DNA of 61,086 nucleotides from an uncultured Muribaculaceae bacterium (GTDB lineage Bacteria; Bacteroidota; Bacteroidia; Bacteroidales; Muribaculaceae). The DNA lies in the NCBI GenBank assembly GCA_910584125.1, contig CAJTXU010000019.1, positions 1-61,086 on the forward strand, in the 5' to 3' direction. The notes beneath the pieces are model-generated. The model searched no databases and was not told where the DNA came from. It worked only from the letters and a program-made list of their open reading frames with translations. This document shows, one piece after another, positions 1 to 9,161 of this stretch (positions are counted from its first letter, which is position 1; each line of letters starts with the position of its first letter). A program made the position numbers and the translations under genes.

Positions 1-50
1 GCATCTGACTACGGATCAGAAGGTTACAGGTTTGAATCCTGTAGGAGTCA
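1..50 (+). tRNA. tRNA-Arg (ACG), 3' part only
   Basis: The window opens inside a tRNA. An anticodon stem TCTGA/TCAGA encloses the 7-nt loop CTACGGA, giving anticodon ACG at 11-13 (arginine, CGN codons). A T-arm with stem ACAGG/CCTGT and loop TTTGAAT follows, then the acceptor 3' strand and discriminator A50. The CCA end is not encoded. The 5' half lies outside the window. Confidence 0.9.
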
Positions 51-55
51 CAAAA

Positions 56-90
56 GATGTGCACTCTTGCGAGTGTGCATCTGTTTGTAT
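56..90 (+). terminator. Terminator-like hairpin after tRNA-Arg
   Basis: Arms 56-66 and 71-81 pair around a 4-nt loop (TTGC), with two G-T pairs, followed by a T-rich stretch. The position six bases after the tRNA 3' end suits a transcription terminator. Confidence 0.6.
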
Positions 91-148
91 ATGCGCACGT
101 TCCTGAGACGAGGGTAACCAAAAATTAGTGATAAAATGGCAAAACGAA

Positions 149-201
149 AAAATGATTAAGGATCGAAGGCTTATGCGGTGCCTCCAATCCTTAATCATTT
201 T
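149..201. terminator. Long inverted repeat downstream of clpB
   Basis: A 15-bp perfect inverted repeat has arms 149-163 and 187-201, with AATGATTAAGG in the left arm. It sits just past the clpB stop codon, ends in T-rich sequence on both strands, and can act in either direction. A related hairpin is at 4708-4756. Confidence 0.6.
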
Positions 202-221
202 CAGCTATAGTTGGGGTGCGT

Positions 222-2819
222 TCAGTTGCGGAACACGAGCTCGTCGCCTTCGCGGTCGATGGTGATGGGATGCTCGCGGTCTACTTTCTGAGCCAGGATG
301 TCTTTCGACAGCTGGTTGAGCACCAGCCGTTGGATGGTACGCTTTACGGGACGTGCGCCGAATTCCGGGTCATAGCCGTCGTCGGCGAGCAGATCGAGTG
401 CCTCGCGCGTGATCTCGAGCTTGATTCCGTTGGCGGCAAGCATCTTCTTCACGCTGTTGACCTGCAGGCTCACGATTTCGAGTATCTCCTTCTTGTCGAG
501 AGGAGTGAACATCACAGTCTCGTCGATACGGTTGAGGAACTCGGGACGAATAATCTGTTTCAGACGGTCCATGACGTCCTGCTTGGTCGTGGCGATGATC
601 TCCTGCTTCTCCTCGTCGGTCTTGTCGTTGAAACCGGCGAATTTGTCGCGGATGATGTCGCTGCCCATATTGGAGGTCATGATGATGATCGTGTTCTTGA
701 AATTGATGAAGCGGCCCTTGTTGTCGGTGAGACGGCCGTCGTCGAGCACCTGAAGCAGGATGTTGAACACGTCGGGGTTGGCCTTCTCGATTTCGTCGAA
801 GAGCACGACGCTGTAGGGTTTGCGTCGCACTGCCTCGGTGAGCTGTCCGCCTTCTTCGTAGCCTACATATCCCGGAGGCGCACCGACGAGACGCGACACA
901 CTGTGCTTCTCCATATACTCCGACATGTCGATGCGGGTCATCATGTCCTCGTCGTCGAAGAGGTATTCGGCCAAAGCCTTGGCGAGCTCTGTCTTGCCGA
1001 CGCCGGTGGTGCCGAGGAAGATGAACGAACCGATGGGACGGCGCGGGTCGTTGAGTCCTGCGCGCGAACGGCGCACGGCGTCGGAGACGGCGCGGATCGC
1101 GTCTTCCTGACCCACCACGCGACGATGCAGCTCCTCTTCGAGATGAAGCAGCTTCTCCTTCTCGCTCTGGGCCATCTTCTTGACGGGGATGCCGGTCCAG
1201 CGGCTAACGACCTCGGCGATATCCTCGGCGTCAACCTCCTCCTTGATCATGGCGCCTTCGCCCTGCAGCTCCTTGAGGCGAGCCTGAATGGCCACGTTCT
1301 CATCTTCCTTCTGCTTGATCTTGGAATATCTGATCTCGGCCACCTTGGCATAGTCGCCCTCGCGCTCGGCGCGGTCGGCCTCGTAGTTGAGCTGCTCGAT
1401 GTCGATTTTGTTCTGCTGGATGCGGTTGATCTCGGTCTTCTCGGCCTGCCACTTGGCGCGCAGTGATTTCTCGGTGTCGCGCAGGTTGGCGAGGTCCTCG
1501 TCGATTTCCTTGAGCTTATAGGTGTCGTTCTCGCGCTTTATCGCCTCGCGTTCGATCTCGAGCTGCTTGATCTTGCGCGACGCCTCGTCGAGGGCCTGGG
1601 GCTGCGAGTCCATCTCGAGACGCAGCTTCGAGGCGGCCTCGTCGATGAGGTCGATTGCCTTGTCGGGCAGGAAGCGGTCGGTGATATAGCGCACAGAGAG
1701 CTGGACGGCGGCGATGATGGCCTCGTCCATGATGCGCACCTTATGATGGTTCTCGTAACGTTCCTTCAGGCCTCGGAGGATAGAGATCGCCGACATCTCG
1801 TCGGGTTCGTCGACCATGACTTTCTGGAAGCGGCGTTCGAGCGCCTTGTCTTTCTCAAAATATTTCTGATACTCGTCGAGCGTCGTGGCTCCGATCGATC
1901 GGAGTTCGCCTCGTGCCAGAGCAGGTTTGAGGATGTTGGCGGCGTCCATCGCTCCCTCGCCCTTTCCGGCGCCGACAAGTGTATGGATCTCGTCGATGAA
2001 GAGGATGATCTCTCCGTCGCTCTGAGTGACCTCGTTGACGATAGCCTTGAGGCGTTCCTCGAACTCACCCTTGTATTTCGCACCGGCCACGAGGGCGCCC
2101 ATGTCGAGCGAGAAGATCTGTTTAGACTTCAGGTTCTCGGGTACGTCGCCGCGCACTATCCGCATGGCGAGACCCTCGGCTATGGCTGTCTTGCCCGTTC
2201 CGGGCTCGCCGATGAGCATGGGATTGTTCTTCGTGCGCCGAGACAGGATCTGGAGCACGCGGCGGATCTCCTCGTCACGCCCGATGACGGGGTCGAGTTT
2301 GCCATTGCGCGCACGGTCGTTGAGATTTATGGCGTATTTGCCGAGGGCCTGATAGGACTCCTCGGCGCTCTGGTCCTTGACCTTGTTGCCCTTGCGGAGC
2401 TCGGCGATGGCGGCCTTGAGGCCTTTCTCGTCGATGCCGTTGTCCTTGAGCAGCTGCGATGCCTTGCACTTGGCCAGGAATATGCCCATGAGCATAGCCT
2501 CGACCGAGACATACTCGTCGCCCTGCGACTTGGAGAAGTCCACGGCCTTCTGCAGCGCGTCGTTGGACTCGCGGCTCAGGAAGACATCTCCTCCGCTCAC
2601 CCTGGGCAGGGTGGCTATGGTCTGCTCGACGCCCATCTTCACTCCGTTGAGGTTCGCCCCCATCTTCTGGAAGATGAAGTTTACGATGGTCTCGCCCTCG
2701 GAGATTATGGCTTTCAGCAGATGCACAGGCTCGATCTGCTGCTGGCCCGCCTGCTTTGCGTAGTCGATGGCCTTCTGCACGACCTCCTGCGATTTGATGG
2801 TGAAATTGTTGAAATTCAT
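222..2819 (-). CDS. clpB: ATP-dependent disaggregase ClpB
   Basis: This 865-residue protein is a Hsp100 disaggregase that works with DnaK to pull polypeptides out of aggregates in the cytoplasm. It has full family length and order: an N-terminal Clp repeat domain (1-150), AAA+ domain 1 with Walker A GEPGTGKT at 204-211 and Walker B ending in DE at 276-277, a long charged coiled-coil middle domain (about 405-525) that separates ClpB from ClpA/ClpC, and AAA+ domain 2 with Walker A GTTGVGKT at 603-610. The start MNFNNFTIKSQE is typical of Bacteroidales ClpB. It is transcribed alone, divergent from the transporter at 3031. I saw no clear Bacteroidota promoter in the 210-bp gap on this strand, so heat-shock control cannot be judged. 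Confidence 0.97.
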   Translation of the reverse strand: MNFNNFTIKSQEVVQKAIDYAKQAGQQQIEPVHLLKAIISEGETIVNFIFQKMGANLNGVKMGVEQTIATLPRVSGGDVFLSRESNDALQKAVDFSKSQGDEYVSVEAMLMGIFLAKCKASQLLKDNGIDEKGLKAAIAELRKGNKVKDQSAEESYQALGKYAINLNDRARNGKLDPVIGRDEEIRRVLQILSRRTKNNPMLIGEPGTGKTAIAEGLAMRIVRGDVPENLKSKQIFSLDMGALVAGAKYKGEFEERLKAIVNEVTQSDGEIILFIDEIHTLVGAGKGEGAMDAANILKPALARGELRSIGATTLDEYQKYFEKDKALERRFQKVMVDEPDEMSAISILRGLKERYENHHKVRIMDEAIIAAVQLSVRYITDRFLPDKAIDLIDEAASKLRLEMDSQPQALDEASRKIKQLEIEREAIKRENDTYKLKEIDEDLANLRDTEKSLRAKWQAEKTEINRIQQNKIDIEQLNYEADRAEREGDYAKVAEIRYSKIKQKEDENVAIQARLKELQGEGAMIKEEVDAEDIAEVVSRWTGIPVKKMAQSEKEKLLHLEEELHRRVVGQEDAIRAVSDAVRRSRAGLNDPRRPIGSFIFLGTTGVGKTELAKALAEYLFDDEDMMTRIDMSEYMEKHSVSRLVGAPPGYVGYEEGGQLTEAVRRKPYSVVLFDEIEKANPDVFNILLQVLDDGRLTDNKGRFINFKNTIIIMTSNMGSDIIRDKFAGFNDKTDEEKQEIIATTKQDVMDRLKQIIRPEFLNRIDETVMFTPLDKKEILEIVSLQVNSVKKMLAANGIKLEITREALDLLADDGYDPEFGARPVKRTIQRLVLNQLSKDILAQKVDREHPITIDREGDELVFRN

Positions 2820-2972
2820 AGTATCCTTGATTAGAATGTAATCGTGAATGATGGCAATTCCGGCACATCCGTCTTCGCGTGGACGGGGATGTGTAAAGGA
2901 AGTGCATTTTTAAAATTTCTTTTTACATCTTAACAATTCGCGTGCCTGAAAGGTTGAATTTGACGAATCTCT

Positions 2973-3003
2973 TTTGCAGGTTCGGCCAAAAGCAGTAATT
3001 TTG
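2973..3003 (+). promoter_or_regulatory. Bacteroidota promoter for the transporter gene
   Basis: TTTG at 2973-2976, a 19-bp spacer, and TAATTTTG at 2996-3003 match the Bacteroidota sigma-ABfr consensus TTTG-N19/21-TAnnTTTG. Transcription should begin near 3009, giving a leader of about 20 nt before the ATG at 3031. Confidence 0.75.
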
Positions 3004-3030
3004 CAGTCTAAACAAATCTGAAAACAGCTT

Positions 3031-4701
3031 ATGGACTGGATAAAATCGGTATTTGTCGACCACACGCCGGTGCAGGCGGTGATAATATTGTCGCTGATCA
3101 TAGCGGCGGGGCTCGGGCTTGGCAAACTCAGTGTCAAAGGTGTCACTTTAGGAGTGACATGGGTCTTCTTCGTGGGCATTCTGTTCGGTCATCTCGGTTT
3201 TTCGATCGACGACTCGATGCTTGTCTACGCCGAGAGCTTCGGTCTGGTGCTGTTCGTCTACGAGCTCGGCCTAAAGGTGGGCCCGGGCTTCTTCAGCTCG
3301 TTTCGCAAGGGAGGCGTGCGCCTCAATCTGCTGGGGCTTGTGACTGTGCTTCTCGGCACGGGTATGGCGATAGGCTTCGTCTATCTGTTCAACGTCCCGA
3401 TGGCCGATATGGTCGGCATCCTGTGCGGGGCCACCACCAACACCCCGGCGCTCGGAGCGGCGCAACAGGCGCTGCAGCAGACGGGTCTGTCGGCCAACGG
3501 GGCCGCGCTGAGCTGCGCGGTGACGTATCCGCTCGGAGTCGTGGGCGTGATTCTCGCCATGATCGCGGTGCGGAAGCTGTTCGTGCGTCCGGCCGACATA
3601 TCCGAGGCCGGGCATGACGATGACGACCAGACTTTCATCGCGACATTCCTGATACGCAATCCGGCCGTATACGGCAAGAGCGTGCGCGAGGCCGCGCGTC
3701 TCGTGTCAGACAAATTCGTTATCTCAAGGCTGTGGCGCGCGGGCGAGGTGTCGATTCCGACATCCGACACGCAGCTGCGCCAGGGCGACCGTATCATGGT
3801 GATCACTACCCCAGCAGACGTGCCGCATCTCACGGTGCTCTTCGGCGAGCATGAGTTGCGCGACTGGAACAGCGACGACATCGACTGGAACAAGATCGAC
3901 TCCACGCTGACGTCGAAACCGGTGGTGGTGAGCCGCCCCGAGATCAACGGCAAGAAGCTCGGGTCGCTGCACCTGCGCAATACCTACGGCATCAACATCA
4001 CGCGCGTAATGCGCAGCGGCGTTCGCCTGCTGGCTACGCCGGGGCTCGTGCTGCAGCTTGGCGACGTGCTGACGGTGGTCGGCAAAAAACCGCAGATAGA
4101 GAAGGTGGAGAAAGTGGTTGGAAATGTGGAGGTCAAGCTGAAGGACCCGAATCTCGCGGCGATATTCATCGGCATCGTGCTCGGTCTTCTGTTGGGCTCG
4201 ATACCCATCATGATACCGGGCATTTCGTCGCCGGTGAAGCTCGGTCTCGCCGGAGGACCGATAGTGGTGGGCATTCTGATGGGCCGGTTCGGCCCGCGGT
4301 TTCATCTCGTCACGTATACGACGCGAAGTGCAAACCTCATGCTGCGCGGCATCGGACTGTCGCTCTATCTGGCATGTCTGGGGCTGAGCGCAGGGGCGAA
4401 CATAGTCGAGACTTTGACCGGAGGCGACGGCTGGATATGGATAGGAATCGGTTTTATGATTACGGTGATTCCAGTGCTGGTCATGGCGGTGGCGGCCATG
4501 AGGTGGGGGAGACTCGATTTCGGTTCGGCATGCGGAATGCTGTGCGGGGCGATGGCGAATCCTATGGCTCTGAACTATGCCAACGAATCATTGCCGGGCG
4601 ACAATCCGGCCGTCAGCTACGCCACGGTCTATCCGCTGGCCATGTTCTCGCGCGTCGTGATAGCCCAGCTTCTCGTCATGATCTTCCTCAGTGCGGGGTA
4701 A
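3031..4701 (+). CDS. AspT/YidE-type aspartate:alanine exchanger family transporter
   Basis: A 556-residue integral membrane protein of the AAE (YidE/YbjL/AspT duplication) family. Two blocks of five to six hydrophobic helices flank a cytoplasmic middle (about 205-375) with two RCK_C/TrkA-C-like ligand-binding domains. The repeated motif GATTNTPALGAAQ in the first half has its counterpart GAMANPMALNYANE in the second, as expected for the internal duplication. Family members exchange small amino or dicarboxylic acids; the substrate here cannot be read from sequence. The gene has its own promoter and is followed by a strong inverted repeat shared with the convergent trxA. Confidence 0.88.
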   Translation: MDWIKSVFVDHTPVQAVIILSLIIAAGLGLGKLSVKGVTLGVTWVFFVGILFGHLGFSIDDSMLVYAESFGLVLFVYELGLKVGPGFFSSFRKGGVRLNLLGLVTVLLGTGMAIGFVYLFNVPMADMVGILCGATTNTPALGAAQQALQQTGLSANGAALSCAVTYPLGVVGVILAMIAVRKLFVRPADISEAGHDDDDQTFIATFLIRNPAVYGKSVREAARLVSDKFVISRLWRAGEVSIPTSDTQLRQGDRIMVITTPADVPHLTVLFGEHELRDWNSDDIDWNKIDSTLTSKPVVVSRPEINGKKLGSLHLRNTYGINITRVMRSGVRLLATPGLVLQLGDVLTVVGKKPQIEKVEKVVGNVEVKLKDPNLAAIFIGIVLGLLLGSIPIMIPGISSPVKLGLAGGPIVVGILMGRFGPRFHLVTYTTRSANLMLRGIGLSLYLACLGLSAGANIVETLTGGDGWIWIGIGFMITVIPVLVMAVAAMRWGRLDFGSACGMLCGAMANPMALNYANESLPGDNPAVSYATVYPLAMFSRVVIAQLLVMIFLSAG

Positions 4702-4707
4702 TGATAA

Positions 4708-4756
4708 ATGATGAATGATTAGGGCTGACGCGCGGACGTCCCTAATCATTCATCAT
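4708..4756. terminator. 17-bp perfect inverted repeat between convergent genes
   Basis: Arms 4708-4724 and 4740-4756 are perfect complements (ATGATGAATGATTAGGG and its reverse complement) around a 15-nt loop. It begins 6 bp after the transporter stop and lies between two convergent genes, so it can serve as a bidirectional terminator. Confidence 0.7.
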
Positions 4757-4769
4757 CATTCATTGCGTA

Positions 4770-5087
4770 TCAGTCGAGGAGGGGGAGGAGGTGAGCCTCC
4801 AGATCGGCGAGCTTCACGAGACCTACCGAGCGATCCTGAACCTCACCGTTCTTGAAGAATAGCACCGTCGGGATGCTGCGGATGCGGTTCTCGGCCACGA
4901 CTTCCGTCTCCTCGTCGATGTTGAGTTTGCCGATTACGGCGCGGTCGCCATATTTCTCGGCGAGTTCCTCTATAACCGGGCCGAGCTTCATGCAGGGGCC
5001 ACACCATGTCGCCCAGAAGTCGATCACCACCACTTTGCCTGATTCGATAGCCTCTTTGGCTGTCTTGTCGTCAAATTTGATTGCCAT
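4770..5087 (-). CDS. trxA: Thioredoxin
   Basis: A 105-residue cytosolic thioredoxin: the whole protein is one thioredoxin fold with redox motif WCGPC (Cys29, Cys32) and the cis-proline motif SIPT near residue 74. It reduces disulfides in cytoplasmic proteins and is itself reduced by thioredoxin reductase, which is not in this window. It lies 148 bp downstream of dnaE on the same strand, an arrangement I recall as common in Bacteroidota. A hairpin and a tandem repeat separate the two genes. A second, shorter thioredoxin is at 33026. Confidence 0.96.
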   Translation of the reverse strand: MAIKFDDKTAKEAIESGKVVVIDFWATWCGPCMKLGPVIEELAEKYGDRAVIGKLNIDEETEVVAENRIRSIPTVLFFKNGEVQDRSVGLVKLADLEAHLLPLLD

Positions 5088-5148
5088 TTTTTCTTTTGTT
5101 TTTTTGGTTAAAGATTTAGAGTTGTTTCTACGTTTTCAGTCTCGTGGA

Positions 5149-5169
5149 AGCGGCTGCGATGCAGCCGCT
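5149..5169 (-). other. 9-bp hairpin between dnaE and trxA
   Basis: Perfect arms 5149-5157 and 5161-5169 (AGCGGCTGC / GCAGCCGCT) close on a 3-nt loop. There is no T-run on the minus strand, so it is more likely an mRNA stability or processing element than a classical terminator. Confidence 0.5.
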
Positions 5170-5192
5170 CACCCAACCTGACACGGCCCAGT

Positions 5193-5232
5193 CCAATCAC
5201 CCAATCGTCCAATTATCCGATTATCCGATTTT
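5193..5232. repeat. Five tandem 8-bp units at the 3' end of dnaE
   Basis: Five contiguous degenerate units (CCAATCAC, CCAATCGT, CCAATTAT, CCGATTAT, CCGATTTT) end 3 bp before the dnaE stop codon. Such a short-unit array can change copy number by slippage. Confidence 0.8.
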
Positions 5233-5235
5233 TGA

Positions 5236-8200
5236 TCACCTGCCTTTCGAATCCGTCACCCTGAATCGGAGGCCCGACTCGTTGAGAAGGTTGATCATCT
5301 CGCGGTTGACGGGGACCTGACGGCGCGAGCGCACCCTCAGCGTCTGGCGTGTGTCGGCGTCGATCAGCTCGATGTTGAACTCGCCGGGGCGAGACTTGTC
5401 TTCAAGAGCATTGACGCGGGCGAAGAAGTCAGGATTGTCGTAATGCATGTCCATGAACACGGTCAGCACGTCGGCCACCGTGCCCTTGATGCCTTCGAGC
5501 GGAGAGATGCTCTCAATCGACATGTCCACTCTCGTCGGATCATATTTGCCCGGTTGGTAGTTGAGATGTATCAACACCGGCTCACCCTCGACAAACTTAT
5601 CCTTCCAGTTACGATGGTTGAGTCCGAAAAGTCTGATTTCGGCTTTTCCCGAGAAGTCTTCCAGCTCGATGATCGAGAACTCCTTGCCGGTGCGCGAGAT
5701 TTTTGTAGTCACTTTTGTGACGAGGCCCCCCATGGAGACCTTGTTGCCCGGACGCTCGGCATCCTTGAACGACTCGCAGCTTGTGTTGCAGCCATAGGTG
5801 AGTTCCATATAGTATGGGTCGAGCGGATGAGCCGAGAGATACATCGTGACGAGTTCCTTCTCCTTCTCGAGGAGGGCGAGACGTGTCCAGGGCACGACCT
5901 CGGGCAATGGAGGCTTCGCGGTCTCGATCTCGTCGGTGTCGCCGAAGAGCGACAGCTGAAGCGAGTTCTTGTTGTTCTGAATCCGCTGGCCGTACTTGAC
6001 GAGGACGTCGGCGTAGGTATTGTCCATCACCTGGGTGACGAACGTCTCGCGCGGCATTCCGAAACTGTCGAACGCTCCGGCCATGGCGAGGTTCTCGATG
6101 GCCGATCGGTTGCAGGCGCTGAGATTGACGCGCTCCACGAAATCGTATACATTCTTGAACGGACCGTTCTGATTGCGCTCGAAAATAATCGCGTTGACGG
6201 CGTTGACACCGACACCCTTCACGGCGCCGAGTCCGAAGCGGATCTCGCCCTTCTTGTTGACGCTGAACTTCTCGGACGACTCGTTGATGTCCGGACCGAG
6301 CACGGTGAGACCCATGCGCTTGCACTCGTCCATCACCTTGCGCAGCTTGTCGTTCATCGTGAGGTTGCGGCTCAGCACGCCAGCCATGTATTCGGCGGGG
6401 TAGTGGGCCTTGAGATAGGCCGTCTGATAGGCCACCCAGGTGTAGCAGGTGGCGTGGCTCTTGTTGAAGGCGTAGGATGCGAACTTCTCCCAGTCCTCCC
6501 AGATCTTGTTGAGCTTGTCTTCCGGGTGACCGTTGGCGATGCCCTGCTCCATGAATTTCTTCTTGAGCTTCTGCATCTTGTCTATCTGCTTCTTACCCAT
6601 GGCCTTGCGGAGCATATCGCTCTCGCCTCGGGTGAAATTGGCAAGCAGACGCGACAGAAGCATCACCTGCTCCTGGTAGACGGTGACTCCATAGGTCTCC
6701 TCAAGATACTGCTTCATGCAGGGGATGTCGTAGACGATCTCTTCCTCGCCGTGCTTGCGGGCGATGAACGTCGGGATGTAATCCATCGGGCCAGGACGGT
6801 AGAGGGCGTTCATGGCGATGAGGTCTTCGAACTTCGATGGCCTCAGGCTGCGCAGGGAGTTCTGCATTCCGGCCGACTCGAACTGGAACGTCGAGGTGGT
6901 GTTGCCCTTGCAGTAGAGGTCGAACGTGGCCTGGTCGTCGAGCGGGATATGGTCTATGTCTAGGTCCTCGCCCGTGCGGCTCTTTATGTTGTAGAGAGTC
7001 TCCTTGATGATCGAGAGGGTCTTGAGGCCGAGGAAGTCCATCTTGATCAGGCCGGTGTCCTCGATGATGCTGCCTTCGTACTGGGTCGAGATCACCTTCG
7101 AGCCGTCGGGGTCGTTGCTCACCGAGACCGGCACCCAGTCGGTTATGTCGTCGCGGCTGATGATGACACCGCAGGCGTGCACGCCGGTATTGCGGATGTT
7201 GCCCTCGAGCTGCTCGGCATATTTCATCGTCTCACGGATTCCCTCGTCGGGGTTCTGTTTCTCGGCGGCGAACTCCGGTACGTATTTCAGACAGTTCTTG
7301 AAATTGATTTTCGGGGTCTTGCCGTCGACCTCCGGAAGACGGTCGGGGACAAGGCGCGCGAGACGGTTCGACTCCGACAGCGGCACCTCAAGCACCTTGG
7401 CGACATCCTTGATCACCATCTTGGTGGCCATCGTGCCGAACGTAATGATGTGGGCCACCTTCTCGGCGCCATATTTCTCCGTGACGTATTTCAGCACCTC
7501 GTAACGCCCGTCGTCATCGAAATCGACATCGATATCGGGCAGCGAAATGCGGTCGGGATTCAGGAAACGCTCGAACAGCAGGTCATACTTGATTGGGTCG
7601 ATCTGCGTGATGCCGAGGCAGTAGGCGGCCGCCGAACCGGCCGCGGAACCACGTCCCGGGCCGACGCTGACGCCGAGCTTCTTGCGCGCGGTGTTGATGA
7701 AGTCCTGCACGATGAGGAAGTAACCCGGAAAACCCATCGTCTTCATTATATAGAGCTCGAATTTAAGCCGCTCCATCACGTCGGGAGGCACCGGGTCGCC
7801 ATATCGTTCCTTGGCCCCCTCGATGGTGAGCTTAGAGAGGTAGTCGGCCTCGAACTTGATGCGGTAAAGCTTGTCGTAGCCCCCGAGACGCTCGATCTTC
7901 TTCGCCGCGTCCTCGGGACTGAGCACGACGTTGCCGTTCTCATCCTGCGTGAACTCATCGAAGAGGTCCTGCTCGGAGAGCCGGGCGCGGTATTCCTCCT
8001 CGGTGCCGAATTCCTCGGGGATGCTGAAGAAGGGCATGATGGGGGCGTGGTTGATGGAGTAGAACTCCACCTTGTCGAGAATCTCCTGCGTGTTCTCGAG
8101 CGCTTCGGGGATATCCTTAAAAATCTCGAACATCTCCTCGGGCGTCTTGAGCCATTCCTGCTTGGTGTAATGCAGTCGCGGTTCGGAAAACTTCTTCTGC

Positions 8201-8931
8201 ATGGACACGCATATGAGGCGGTCGTGAGCCTCTCCGTCCTCTTCGTTGGTGAAGTGCACGTCATTGGTGGCCACGACCCTGATGCCGTATTTTTTGGAAT
8301 ACTCGAGCAGGCGATCGTTGACCTTGCACTGCTCGACATAGACTTCGCGGTTGGCGTTCTCCTTGAACGTCTGATGCCTCTGAAGCTCGAGATAGTAGTC
8401 GTCGCCGAACGTCTCCTTATACCATCGGATACGTTCCTCGGCCTTGTCTAACTCCTCGTGCATAATCATCTGGGGCACCTCGCCGCCGAGACACGCCGAG
8501 CATACGATCAGGCCCTCGCGGTGGGCGGCGAGTTCCTTGCGGTCGGTGCGGGGCTTGTAGTAATATCCGTCGGTCCAGGCCTTGCTGACAAGCTTCACGA
8601 GATTGTGGTATCCCTTGAGGTTCTTGGCCAGCACGATGAGGTGATAGCCGTTGTCGGTCTTGTCCTTCTTGTCGAGCATGCTCTCGCGTGCCACATACAT
8701 CTCGCAGCCGAGGATAGGCTTGAATTTCTCGCCGTCGGGGAGTCCGCCGTTCTTCTTCTCCACGTAATTGAAAAACTCCTTGATGCCGAACATATTGCCA
8801 TGGTCGGTCAGGGCGATGCCACGCATACCGGTGGCAAGGCATTTGTCGACGAGTTCGGGAATCGTCGCCTTCCCGTCGAGAAGGCTGTATTGCGAATGTA
8901 CGTGAAGATGTGTGAAAGCAGGCTGACTCAT
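5236..8931 (-). CDS. dnaE: DNA polymerase III subunit alpha
   Basis: A 1231-residue replicative DNA polymerase (C-family). The N-terminal PHP domain starts with HLHVHSQYSLLDG (8-20). The palm carries GPGRGSAAGS (424-433) and the catalytic aspartates of PDIDVDF (465-471). The fingers, a helix-hairpin-helix segment and an OB fold (about 1065-1160) follow, ending in a short tau-binding-like tail. Length and domain order are normal for DnaE1. It lacks an exonuclease domain, so proofreading would come from a separate DnaQ or the PHP domain. It is preceded by a stable leader hairpin and a 10-bp tandem repeat, and followed by trxA. Confidence 0.97.
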   Translation of the reverse strand: MSQPAFTHLHVHSQYSLLDGKATIPELVDKCLATGMRGIALTDHGNMFGIKEFFNYVEKKNGGLPDGEKFKPILGCEMYVARESMLDKKDKTDNGYHLIVLAKNLKGYHNLVKLVSKAWTDGYYYKPRTDRKELAAHREGLIVCSACLGGEVPQMIMHEELDKAEERIRWYKETFGDDYYLELQRHQTFKENANREVYVEQCKVNDRLLEYSKKYGIRVVATNDVHFTNEEDGEAHDRLICVSMQKKFSEPRLHYTKQEWLKTPEEMFEIFKDIPEALENTQEILDKVEFYSINHAPIMPFFSIPEEFGTEEEYRARLSEQDLFDEFTQDENGNVVLSPEDAAKKIERLGGYDKLYRIKFEADYLSKLTIEGAKERYGDPVPPDVMERLKFELYIMKTMGFPGYFLIVQDFINTARKKLGVSVGPGRGSAAGSAAAYCLGITQIDPIKYDLLFERFLNPDRISLPDIDVDFDDDGRYEVLKYVTEKYGAEKVAHIITFGTMATKMVIKDVAKVLEVPLSESNRLARLVPDRLPEVDGKTPKINFKNCLKYVPEFAAEKQNPDEGIRETMKYAEQLEGNIRNTGVHACGVIISRDDITDWVPVSVSNDPDGSKVISTQYEGSIIEDTGLIKMDFLGLKTLSIIKETLYNIKSRTGEDLDIDHIPLDDQATFDLYCKGNTTSTFQFESAGMQNSLRSLRPSKFEDLIAMNALYRPGPMDYIPTFIARKHGEEEIVYDIPCMKQYLEETYGVTVYQEQVMLLSRLLANFTRGESDMLRKAMGKKQIDKMQKLKKKFMEQGIANGHPEDKLNKIWEDWEKFASYAFNKSHATCYTWVAYQTAYLKAHYPAEYMAGVLSRNLTMNDKLRKVMDECKRMGLTVLGPDINESSEKFSVNKKGEIRFGLGAVKGVGVNAVNAIIFERNQNGPFKNVYDFVERVNLSACNRSAIENLAMAGAFDSFGMPRETFVTQVMDNTYADVLVKYGQRIQNNKNSLQLSLFGDTDEIETAKPPLPEVVPWTRLALLEKEKELVTMYLSAHPLDPYYMELTYGCNTSCESFKDAERPGNKVSMGGLVTKVTTKISRTGKEFSIIELEDFSGKAEIRLFGLNHRNWKDKFVEGEPVLIHLNYQPGKYDPTRVDMSIESISPLEGIKGTVADVLTVFMDMHYDNPDFFARVNALEDKSRPGEFNIELIDADTRQTLRVRSRRQVPVNREMINLLNESGLRFRVTDSKGR

Positions 8932-8963
8932 TTAGGTGATGTTGAACTGATTATACGCTCGGA

Positions 8964-8988
8964 GTCTCCGGCGGCGCGCGCCGGAGAC
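8964..8988 (-). promoter_or_regulatory. Perfect 10-bp hairpin in the dnaE leader, with candidate -7 element just upstream
   Basis: Arms 8964-8973 and 8979-8988 (GTCTCCGGCG / CGCCGGAGAC) pair perfectly around a 5-nt GC loop, about 33 nt before the dnaE start codon. On the minus strand TATATTTG at 9007-9000 matches the Bacteroidota -7 element but has no good -33 partner. If it is used, the hairpin lies at the 5' end of the dnaE mRNA. Confidence 0.55.
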
Positions 8989-9090
8989 ATTCCGCAATGC
9001 AAATATAGCGAATTTTTCAAAATCCACGAAATAAACTTTTCGACAGATTCAACCTCCGGACGCCGCCCGACGTTCTCTTAAGAGGGGATG

Positions 9091-9140
9091 AATCGGGTTA
9101 AATCGGGATGAATCGGGATTAATCGGGATTAATCGGGATT
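9091..9140. repeat. Five tandem 10-bp units (AATCGGGATT)
   Basis: Five contiguous copies of AATCGGGNTN, the last three identical, sit between dnaE and the channel gene and end 21 bp before the channel start codon. The unit length is close to one DNA helical turn. Confidence 0.9.
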
Positions 9141-9161
9141 GAATTCTAATCACTATAAGTT

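Noticed and set aside
216..1466. Long open frame on the plus strand opposite clpB
   Set aside because: It is the mirror of a highly conserved gene; composition is that of a reverse-strand shadow. The same holds for the long frames opposite dnaE, hutU, ftcD and hutI.
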